Source of the DNA: Phycisphaerae bacterium
GTDB taxonomy: Bacteria; Planctomycetota; Phycisphaerae; Phycisphaerales; SM1A02
Direction of reading: 5' to 3'
NCBI GenBank assembly: GCA_002683195.1
Contig: NYSW01000096.1
Span: 1 to 14,667 of the forward strand
DNA length: 14,667 nt
Shown: in pieces, positions 1-6,169 of the stretch
Numbering within the stretch: the first letter of the stretch is position 1
Layout of the letters: each line of letters begins with the position of its first letter
Program-made: the position numbers and the translations under genes
The notes under the pieces: model-generated
The model's input: the letters and a program-made list of their open reading frames with translations, nothing else
Database searches by the model: none
What the model was told of the DNA's origin: nothing

Positions 1-957
1 GAGCGATTCCCGCCACCAGATCAGACGCAATCCGGAACTGGTCCCGTAGTTGGAATCCACCAAGGCCGCCTGAAACTCGGTGACCATGGTGTCCAACCGC
101 TTCAGGGGAAGGGCGTTGGTGGCCGCCATGATCGAAACGACGACCAGACCGATGACCACCGCCGTGACCAGAATGCCCCGCCCTCGCCCCCGGCCCCGGC
201 CAAGCCACAGGCTCCGGCCCAAGACCAGCAGAATGCCGACTGGCAGGGCCACGACGAGCGATCGACTCCCGGAAAGAATCAGGCTGACCAGTCCCGCCGC
301 GACCAGCGGCAGGAGCGTCGCCCAACGCCGAGGCTCGGCCAACAGCACGCCGAACAGGACCGCGACGAAACAGCCTGACCACAACGCGGTGTTTCCGGGG
401 TGCTTGCCCAGGCCCCCATTGAATCCCCAGGGGCGGTAATCCGGATTGGGCATCCAATCCACGAACATCAGGATCTGAAAAACGGCCTGTACCGAACATC
501 CCAACATCACCGACATCAGGAAGGGAATCGGACGACTCAAGACCGGCCAGATCGCGAGCGAGAACAGCAGGAATCTCATGGGCATCACCCGGCCCAGGCC
601 CTTTCCGACGTCCGGGGACCACGCGACCGCGATCGTGGTCCAGAGCATGATCGCCAGGGCCGCCAGTACGACGCCACTGCGAAGAAGCGGCATCAGACAC
701 CGCCAGGTCGCGTGCAGGCGAAGAATGGAATAGCCGATCAAGGCTCCCTGGCCGATGGCCGCGGCGATCGGATTGATCGGCTGCAGGAAGCAGGCGACCA
801 TCGCGATCCACCAGTGCACCTGGTGACCAAGGGGGTCTTTGAAGGCACCCCACGCCAGAAATTCCGCCGACCGCGGTTCATCGGAACGGGGGATCGGGCG
901 AACCGAAGGAGGCGAACGGACCTTGGAAGCTGAATTGCTCGAAACAACGGCAGTCAT
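1..957 (-). CDS. O-antigen ligase/polymerase-like membrane protein (N-terminal part, cut by window edge)
   Basis: Read from the ATG at 957, this frame stays open for 319 codons to the window edge, so the C-terminus is missing. The first 45 or so residues are hydrophilic. Hydrophobic segments follow at about 50-77, 90-113, 127-166 (two), 188-207, 211-230, 232-248 and 261-278. Two features fit the Wzy/WaaL (O-antigen ligase) superfamily: a serine/arginine pair, SGSRS at 229-233, at the start of a membrane segment, and a soluble stretch after the last segment containing SSGLRLIWWRESL (307-319), like the R-x-x-x-W that opens the large periplasmic loop. Proteins of this family polymerise or transfer surface glycans at the inner membrane. 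An arginine-glycine run (GRGRGRGRG, 253-261) sits between two membrane segments. The start has only a weak purine stretch (GGGGA) close upstream. The next gene, a sugar aminotransferase, is divergent and fits a polysaccharide locus. The exact role (ligase or polymerase) cannot be told from half a protein. Confidence 0.8.
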   Translation of the reverse strand, partial: MTAVVSSNSASKVRSPPSVRPIPRSDEPRSAEFLAWGAFKDPLGHQVHWWIAMVACFLQPINPIAAAIGQGALIGYSILRLHATWRCLMPLLRSGVVLAALAIMLWTTIAVAWSPDVGKGLGRVMPMRFLLFSLAIWPVLSRPIPFLMSVMLGCSVQAVFQILMFVDWMPNPDYRPWGFNGGLGKHPGNTALWSGCFVAVLFGVLLAEPRRWATLLPLVAAGLVSLILSGSRSLVVALPVGILLVLGRSLWLGRGRGRGRGILVTAVVIGLVVVSIMAATNALPLKRLDTMVTEFQAALVDSNYGTSSGLRLIWWRESL

Positions 958-979
958 GATCCCCGAGATGCTATCCGCC

Positions 980-1003
980 CCGCAATTCCAGGATTGCTTG
1001 CGG
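980..1003. repeat. Nested inverted repeat in divergent intergenic region
   Basis: CCGCAA at 980-985 is the reverse complement of TTGCGG at 998-1003. Nested inside, GCAAT at 982-986 is the reverse complement of ATTGC at 993-997. The element lies between the divergent ligase-like gene (start 957) and the aminotransferase gene (start 1097). That placement would suit a regulator site. No function is shown, and short dyads also arise by chance. Confidence 0.35.
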
Positions 1004-1040
1004 TGAAAGAGAAAGGACCCTGGTGAATTTTCTTCCCGGG

Positions 1041-1055
1041 CGGCTGCTCGAGCCG
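1041..1055 (+). other. Short hairpin upstream of the aminotransferase gene
   Basis: CGGCT (1041-1045) and AGCCG (1051-1055) form a perfect 5-bp stem with the loop GCTCG. It lies just before the upstream in-frame ATG at 1058 and about 40 bases before the preferred GTG start. It could fold in the leader RNA, and its position argues against initiation at 1058. A role in regulation is only possible. Confidence 0.25.
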
Positions 1056-1084
1056 ACATGTTCAGGTTGAAGTTCTCTTTTTCC

Positions 1085-1090
1085 GGGAGG
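1085..1090 (+). promoter_or_regulatory. Ribosome binding site deciding a GTG start
   Basis: GGGAGG lies six bases upstream of GTG at 1097-1099. The in-frame ATG at 1058 has no purine-rich stretch at the right distance. This favours translation from the GTG. Confidence 0.7.
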
Positions 1091-1096
1091 TCGCCC

Positions 1097-2617
1097 GTGC
1101 ACCGAATCGATGACATTCTCATCCATGGGGGAGCCACCCTGCGGGAGGGGCTGAATGCGATGTCCCGGGGTGCGAGGAACATCCTGCTGCTGGTCGACGA
1201 GGACGGCAGACTCCGTCGGACGGTGACCGATGGTGACCTTCGGCGGCTGCTCCTCGAAGGAACGGCGTTGGACTCACCCCTCGAGAGCCTCTCCGCACGG
1301 ACATCCTGGACGGTCGATGCACAGGCCGGCCCCGAGGCCGTCCTCGCGGTGATGAATCAACATCAAATCGACCAGGTCCCGGTGCTTGATGCCGGACACC
1401 GGCCCATCGGGGTTCACCTTCGGCGAGAACTCGATCAACCGGTCCTCCTCTCGACCCCGCATCTCTCGGAACACGAGCGTGAATTCGTGGAGCAGGCCTT
1501 CGCCACCAACTGGATCGCGCCCCTGGGGCCAAACGTCGATGCCTTCGAGCAGGAGCTGGCGGCCATCGTGGGCTGCGGCCATGCTGCCGCGTTGAACAGC
1601 GGTACCGCGGCCATCCACCTCGGCCTGCTGCTTCTGGGCGTGGAACCCGGCGACACCGTGTTCTGCTCCAGCCTGACGTTCGTGGCGACCGCGAATCCCA
1701 TCCGCTACCTCGGGGCCGAACCGGTTCTCATCGACTCGGAATCGGACACCTGGAACATGTCTCCCGTGGCTTTGGAGCGAGCCCTGGCCGCTGCCGACGC
1801 CGAAGGACGACTTCCCAAAGTCGTGATTCCAGTCGGCCTCTACGGGCAAAGTCCGGACATGGCGGCGATCTCCGCCCTCTGCGATCGGTATGAAATTCCG
1901 ATTCTCGAGGACGCGGCGGAGAGCCTCGGCTCCACCTACCGGGGTCAGGCCGCGGGAACGTTCGGACGGCTCGGCATCTATTCCTTCAACGGCAACAAGA
2001 TCATCACCACGTCCGGCGGTGGCATGCTGGTCGGCGACGACCCCGAGTTGATCGAACGCGCGAGATTCCTCGCGACTCAGGCCCGGGATCCAGCACCTCA
2101 CTACCAGCACACGACCACCGGCTTCAACTACCGGATGAGCAATATTCTCGCTGGCGTCGGGCGGGGGCAGCTCAAGGTCCTCGCCGACCGGGTCTCTCAG
2201 CGACGGGCGGTGTTTGATCGGTATGTTCTGGGCCTGGGACACCTCGAAGGCATCGGTTGGATGCCCGAACCCGATGGCCACCACGCCACTCGATGGCTTT
2301 CCGCCGCCACCATCGATCCCCGACGAACCGGCCTCGACGCCACCGAATTGATCACCCGACTCGCCGAAGTGCGGATCGAGGCTCGTCCGGTCTGGAAGCC
2401 GATGCATCGGCAGCCGCTCTTCAAGGATTGTCGATATTGGCCCCACGAGCCCGACTCCTCGGTTTCCGACCGGCTCTTCGAGACCGGATTGTGCCTGCCG
2501 AGCGGGTCCAATCTGGCCCCTGAGACCCAGCGACGGGTGATTGATCGGATTGCCGAGGTGCTGGAGACCACCGCGCCTCGCCGAAGCGTGCCGGTCCCCG
2601 AGAGCCGGGCCGGCTGA
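1097..2617 (+). CDS. CBS-pair/DegT-DnrJ-EryC1-StrS aminotransferase fusion (nucleotide-sugar transaminase)
   Basis: This is a PLP-dependent sugar aminotransferase of about 506 residues carrying a CBS-pair module. Residues 1-112 (from the GTG) read as two CBS motifs, the first containing TVTDGDLRR. They resemble the N-terminal module of LegF/PtmE-type sugar nucleotidyltransferases. Residues from about 118 on are a full aminotransferase of the PglE/EpsN type (opening LSTPHLSEHE, then NWIAPLGPNVDAFE). The PLP-phosphate loop is SGTAAIHLGL at 168-177, the PLP-nitrogen Asp is D272 in EDAAESLGS, and the Schiff-base Lys is K301 in NGNKIITTSGGG. Family members convert a UDP-4-keto-6-deoxy-HexNAc to the 4-amino sugar for glycans. 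The catalytic residues are present, so activity is likely, but the substrate is inferred. The start was moved from ATG 1058 to GTG 1097 because of a strong ribosome binding site and because the CBS fold begins there. The permease gene follows 48 bases downstream. Confidence 0.9.
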   Translation: MHRIDDILIHGGATLREGLNAMSRGARNILLLVDEDGRLRRTVTDGDLRRLLLEGTALDSPLESLSARTSWTVDAQAGPEAVLAVMNQHQIDQVPVLDAGHRPIGVHLRRELDQPVLLSTPHLSEHEREFVEQAFATNWIAPLGPNVDAFEQELAAIVGCGHAAALNSGTAAIHLGLLLLGVEPGDTVFCSSLTFVATANPIRYLGAEPVLIDSESDTWNMSPVALERALAAADAEGRLPKVVIPVGLYGQSPDMAAISALCDRYEIPILEDAAESLGSTYRGQAAGTFGRLGIYSFNGNKIITTSGGGMLVGDDPELIERARFLATQARDPAPHYQHTTTGFNYRMSNILAGVGRGQLKVLADRVSQRRAVFDRYVLGLGHLEGIGWMPEPDGHHATRWLSAATIDPRRTGLDATELITRLAEVRIEARPVWKPMHRQPLFKDCRYWPHEPDSSVSDRLFETGLCLPSGSNLAPETQRRVIDRIAEVLETTAPRRSVPVPESRAG

Positions 2618-2665
2618 GGCCATCCGAGGTCGAGTTGGCTTCGTGGATCAACCCGGACCGCCGGA

Positions 2666-4498
2666 ATGACCGATGATCTGGCACCGATGCTCTTCGTCCT
2701 GGCCATCCTCCTTCTGCTCGTCGCGGCCGTGGTCTTCACCAGTGCGCCCCTCGATCTTGCCATGGTCGGCTGTCTGATCCTGCTGGTCCTCGCCGGCCAG
2801 GTCAGCCCGGAAGAAGCTTTCCTCGGTTTCTCAAACACCGCGGTTCTGATGATCGGAGCCCTGTTCGTCGTCGCGTCCGGCCTCCGGCAGACCGGGGCCA
2901 TCGACCGCATCGCCCCCCTTCTGATCGGACGGCCCACGAGTGTGCGAGCGGTCATTGGCCGGCTGGGGCTTCCCGTCACCGCCCTCTCAGGCTTCATGAA
3001 CACCACGCCGCTGGTGGCCATGTTCCTCCCAGTGGGCATGGATCTGGCTCGTCGGCTCAAGGTCTCTCCCAGTCGAGTGTTGCTGCCGTTGAGTTTCGCC
3101 GGCATCCTCGGCGGCCAGATCACCCTGGTCGGAACCGCATCAAATCTCGTGGTCGATGGCCTCTACAGCGACCAGATCGCCTCCTGGGCCGCCGCGGGTA
3201 CCCCCATCGATCCGGCCTGGGTCCTCGAAGGGTCCGCCCGCTTTTTCGCGGTTGGCGTTTCCGGGATTCTGGCTGCCATCCTCGGATTGACCTTTCTGGT
3301 GATCTTCGGCCCCCGCCTCTTGCCGGATCGGGGCAGTGATGTCGCCAATGAGGATCCCGAGCGATACGAAGTTCGCTTCGAAGTCGTCGCCGGCGGACCA
3401 CTGGTTGGGCGGACCATCGAACAAGCGGGACTTCGACACCTGCCCGACCTGTTCCTCGCGGCCATCGAACGACAGGAACGACGCCTGGGTGCCGTCGGCC
3501 CCGATGAGATCCTCGAGCCGGGCGACGTGCTGTGCTTCGTCGGCTCGACCACCGGCGTCGGCGAACTTCGCCGCGTCGCCGGACTGGAGGTCGAGGACGC
3601 TCAGGCCACCAAGGTGAACGCGGCACCCGCCATTCGAACCATGGTCGAGGCGGTGGTGACCCCCAATGCGAGTTTCGTGGGGCGAACCGTCCGCGAGAGT
3701 CAGTTCCGAACCATCTACAACGCCGCCATTCTCGCGGTTCATCGCCGCGGCCAACGCGTGGCCGGCCGAATCGGCGACATCACGCTCGAAGCCGGCGACG
3801 TTCTCCTGCTCGAAACCCATTACGGGTTCTTGAATTCCCATGGCCGAGGGAACGCGTTCTACCTCGCCACCACGGTCGAGAATGCTCGTTTCCCCCGGCA
3901 TGGCAAGGCACCACTGGCCCTCGCCATACTGGCGACCATGATCCTCTGTCTGGCGACCGGACTCCTTTCCCCCGTGGTCGCCACCTGGCTGGCCGCCCTC
4001 GCCATGGTGGGATCCCGATGCGTCAATGCATCGATGGCCAGAAAGGCCATCGATTTCTCGGTGCTGATCACCATCGGCGCCGCGATCGGGATCGGCATGG
4101 CCGTATCCAAGAGTGGTCTCGGTACTGAAATCAGCGGAGGGTTGATTCGAGTCGCTGACTTCCTCGGAGGCGGAGATCGCCTTCTCCTGGCCGCGATCGT
4201 GATCGCCGCAGCGCTGATCGCTCAGTTCGCCACCAACTTCGGGGCTGCGGTGATTGTCTTTCCAATCGCGATCTCCACCGCGCAGGCCCTGGATGCCAAC
4301 CCCCTTCCCTTCGTGCTGGGAGTCATGGCCGGCGCCGGTAGCAACTTTCTCACCCCATTCGGCTACCAGACCAATCTGATGGTCTTCGGCCCCGGTCGCT
4401 ATCACTTTCTAGATTTCCCCCGCCTCGGGCTGCCGTTGCTCGTGATCGTCGTCGCCAGCGCAACCCTGATGTTCCCGCTGATCTTTCCGTTCCGATGA
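2666..4498 (+). CDS. SLC13/DASS-family permease with two RCK_C domains, probable sulfate transporter
   Basis: This is a 610-residue inner-membrane ion-coupled transporter. Hydrophobic segments span about 8-43, 55-73, 92-125, 137-165 and 190-215. A cytoplasmic insert covers about 230-395, and more membrane segments follow at about 415-450, 462-482, 505-540, 546-575 and 588-608. The two halves carry the SLC13 cation/anion-site signatures: MNTTPLVAMFLPV (111-123) with GTASN (156-160), and TNFGAAVIVFPIA (523-535) with SNFLTPFGYQTN (559-570). The insert holds two TrkA-C (RCK_C) domains, at about 232-310 and 325-395, each with the pattern GRT...GD(V)L. SLC13 proteins with this architecture include bacterial and algal sulfate permeases, and others move dicarboxylates. 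The adjoining cysC, cysD and cysNC make sulfate the most likely substrate, by inference. No good ribosome binding site precedes the ATG. The gene is convergent with cysC, 37 bases away. Confidence 0.85.
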   Translation: MTDDLAPMLFVLAILLLLVAAVVFTSAPLDLAMVGCLILLVLAGQVSPEEAFLGFSNTAVLMIGALFVVASGLRQTGAIDRIAPLLIGRPTSVRAVIGRLGLPVTALSGFMNTTPLVAMFLPVGMDLARRLKVSPSRVLLPLSFAGILGGQITLVGTASNLVVDGLYSDQIASWAAAGTPIDPAWVLEGSARFFAVGVSGILAAILGLTFLVIFGPRLLPDRGSDVANEDPERYEVRFEVVAGGPLVGRTIEQAGLRHLPDLFLAAIERQERRLGAVGPDEILEPGDVLCFVGSTTGVGELRRVAGLEVEDAQATKVNAAPAIRTMVEAVVTPNASFVGRTVRESQFRTIYNAAILAVHRRGQRVAGRIGDITLEAGDVLLLETHYGFLNSHGRGNAFYLATTVENARFPRHGKAPLALAILATMILCLATGLLSPVVATWLAALAMVGSRCVNASMARKAIDFSVLITIGAAIGIGMAVSKSGLGTEISGGLIRVADFLGGGDRLLLAAIVIAAALIAQFATNFGAAVIVFPIAISTAQALDANPLPFVLGVMAGAGSNFLTPFGYQTNLMVFGPGRYHFLDFPRLGLPLLVIVVASATLMFPLIFPFR

Positions 4499-4535
4499 TC
4501 GGACGATGTTCGAGCGGCCATCCTCCACCCTCGGA

Positions 4536-5171
4536 TCAGGCCCCGCTGATCAGGCCGATCGACCGAATGCCATCCAACACTCGATTCGCGGCGTCAGCCA
4601 CCGAAAGCTCGGCCGTGTTCACCACGAGTTCAGGACTCTCGGGAGCTTCATAGGGCTGATCGATGCCCGTGAAACCTTTGATTTCTCCTGACCGGGCCTT
4701 GGCGTAGAGCCCCTTGGGATCGCGCGATTCCGCGACCGAAAGCGGGACTTCGACGTACGCCTCGAGAAACGGCATGCCGGCCTCGGCATGCATCGCCCGA
4801 ACCTTGTCCCGTTCAGCCCGAAAGGGGCTCACGAAGCTCGCGAGGACGATCACCCCGGCATCGACGAGAAGTCGGCAGACTTCTCCAGTGCGGCGGATGT
4901 TTTCCGCCCGATCGTCCTCCGAAAAACCAAGATCACCGTTGAGACCGTGCCGAAGATTATCGCCATCAAGTCGGTAACAAAGCCTGCCAGCTGCAGAGAG
5001 CCGCTTTTCGACCTCGACCGCCACCGTGCTCTTGCCGCTGCCCGACAATCCAGTGAACCAGACAGTCCCGGACTGTTGACCCAGCAGAGCCTCGCGCGAG
5101 GCCCTTGGTACGTCCCCCCCGTGCCAGACGACATTGGAACTCGTGGTCTCTGATCGCGGTTTTCCAGACAT
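4536..5171 (-). CDS. cysC: Adenylylsulfate kinase (APS kinase)
   Basis: CysC phosphorylates adenosine 5'-phosphosulfate with ATP to give PAPS in the cytoplasm. At 211 residues it has the usual length. It opens with the typical NVVWHGGDVPRASREALLG. Every family motif is intact: Walker A GLSGSGKST (41-49), DGDN (69-72), RHGLNGDLGFS (74-84), DRAENIRR (87-94), FVSPFRAERD (113-122), and the lid DPKGLYAKAR (151-160) and GEIKGFTGID (162-171) followed by PYEAPE (173-178). It should be active. The gene runs opposite to cysD, sharing an 83-bp gap, and is convergent with the permease. AAAGGA lies five bases before the ATG. It coexists with a second, diverged kinase domain at the end of CysN, so this copy probably supplies the kinase activity. 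Confidence 0.96.
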   Translation of the reverse strand: MSGKPRSETTSSNVVWHGGDVPRASREALLGQQSGTVWFTGLSGSGKSTVAVEVEKRLSAAGRLCYRLDGDNLRHGLNGDLGFSEDDRAENIRRTGEVCRLLVDAGVIVLASFVSPFRAERDKVRAMHAEAGMPFLEAYVEVPLSVAESRDPKGLYAKARSGEIKGFTGIDQPYEAPESPELVVNTAELSVADAANRVLDGIRSIGLISGA

Positions 5172-5176
5172 CGAAG

Positions 5177-5182
5177 TCCTTT
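5177..5182 (-). promoter_or_regulatory. Ribosome binding site of cysC
   Basis: On the minus strand AAAGGA stands five bases before the cysC ATG at 5171. This supports that start over other in-frame codons. Confidence 0.65.
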
Positions 5183-5210
5183 CGGTTCAGGTCGCCATTT
5201 GACCGACCGA

Positions 5211-5219
5211 TGGTAACCA
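5211..5219. promoter_or_regulatory. Small palindrome between divergent cysC and cysD
   Basis: TGGTAACCA is a perfect 4+1+4 dyad near the middle of the 83-bp gap that must hold both promoters. A regulator site is possible from position alone. I found no convincing -35/-10 pair for either gene. Confidence 0.2.
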
Positions 5220-5254
5220 CTCGGACCCTCGTCACCTGCTAGTCTTCGACTGCC

Positions 5255-6169
5255 ATGACCGTGATCCAGGACAAACTCTCGCATCTTCAGGCCCTCGAGG
5301 CCGAGTCCATCGACATCATCCGTGAGGTCGCTTCCAGTTTTCAGCGTCCGGTGATGATGTACTCGATCGGCAAGGACTCGAGCGTGATCCTCCATCTCGC
5401 CCGCAAGGCTTTCGCCCCCGGGAAGATTCCGTTTCCGCTCCTCCACATCGATACGACGTGGAAGTTCCAGGAAATGATCCGGTTCCGCGACGCGACCGCG
5501 AAGGAATTGGATCTCGATCTCGTGGTGCATTCGAATCCCGAAGGTATCGCCCAGGGCATGAGTCCCTTCGTGCATGGCAGTCGCGTCTACACGGATGTGA
5601 TGAAGACCCAGGCCCTGAAGCAGGCCCTATCCGCCGGAAAATACGACTGTGCCATCGGTGGTGCCCGTCGCGACGAGGAAAAGAGTCGCTCGAAGGAGCG
5701 AGTCTTCAGCTTCCGCGATCGCAACCATCGTTGGGACCCCAAGAGCCAACGCCCCGAACTCTGGAATCTCTGGAACACACGAATCGGTCCCGGTGAAAGC
5801 GTGCGGGCGTTCCCCATCTCGAACTGGACCGAACTCGATGTCTGGAGTTACATCCACCTCGAGAAGATCCCGGTCGTCCCGCTGTACCTGTCGGCCCCTC
5901 GGCCGGTGGTGGAACGAGACGGCGTCCTGATCATGGTCGACGACGACCGGATTCCGCTCGAGCCGGGTGAGACACCGGAAATGAAGAGCGTTCGTTTCCG
6001 AACCCTCGGCTGCTACCCGCTCTCGGGAGCAGTGGAAAGCGAGGCGGCGACCCTCGCCGACGTGATCGCTGAAATGCTGATTGCACGAACCAGTGAACGC
6101 CAAGGCCGCGTCATCGACCACGACGGCGACGGCAGCATGGAAGAGAAGAAGCGGGAAGGCTACTTCTGA
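5255..6169 (+). CDS. cysD: Sulfate adenylyltransferase subunit 2 (CysD)
   Basis: CysD is the catalytic PP-loop subunit of ATP sulfurylase. It joins sulfate to ATP to give APS and pyrophosphate, driven by GTP hydrolysis in CysN. The 304 residues match the family length and align end to end. They include the PP-loop SIGKDSS (37-43), HIDTTWKF (64-71), the conserved [15 protein letters not shown] (135-149), [12 protein letters not shown] (186-197), [14 protein letters not shown] (249-262) and the terminal EKKREGYF. No Shine-Dalgarno sequence is visible before the ATG. The stop TGA at 6167-6169 overlaps the cysN ATG by one base, which indicates translational coupling and a shared transcript. The gene is divergent from cysC. 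Confidence 0.97.
   Translation: MTVIQDKLSHLQALEAESIDIIREVASSFQRPVMMYSIGKDSSVILHLARKAFAPGKIPFPLLHIDTTWKFQEMIRFRDATAKELDLDLVVHSNPEGIAQGMSPFVHGSRVYTDVMKTQALKQALSAGKYDCAIGGARRDEEKSRSKERVFSFRDRNHRWDPKSQRPELWNLWNTRIGPGESVRAFPISNWTELDVWSYIHLEKIPVVPLYLSAPRPVVERDGVLIMVDDDRIPLEPGETPEMKSVRFRTLGCYPLSGAVESEAATLADVIAEMLIARTSERQGRVIDHDGDGSMEEKKREGYF
6154..6159 (+). promoter_or_regulatory. Ribosome binding site of cysNC inside cysD
   Basis: GGAAGG lies nine bases before the cysNC ATG, within the last codons of cysD. It supports coupled translation across the TGATG overlap. Confidence 0.6.

Noticed and set aside
172..200. C/G-rich repeat encoding an Arg-Gly run in the ligase-like protein
   Set aside because: It is short and in frame, and is explained as a basic cytoplasmic loop between membrane segments. 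It is not a mobile or regulatory repeat.
80..933. Two overlapping plus-strand open frames (80-439 and 400-933)
   Set aside because: Both encode low-complexity Arg/Pro-rich products and lie opposite the minus-strand frame that gives a coherent multi-pass membrane protein with ligase motifs.
1274..2623. Long antisense open frame of 449 codons opposite the aminotransferase
   Set aside because: The plus-strand product has complete PLP motifs. The antisense frame has no recognisable domain and is an effect of high GC at third codon positions.
3140..4405. Long antisense open frame of 421 codons opposite the permease
   Set aside because: The product is hydrophilic, rich in Gly, Asp and His, with no family features, while the sense frame carries both SLC13 signatures.
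4499..4535. Terminator sought between the convergent permease and cysC genes
   Set aside because: Only a small palindrome (CCGATGATCGG, 4493-4503) is present at the permease stop. It has a one-base loop and no T tract, so no terminator is called.
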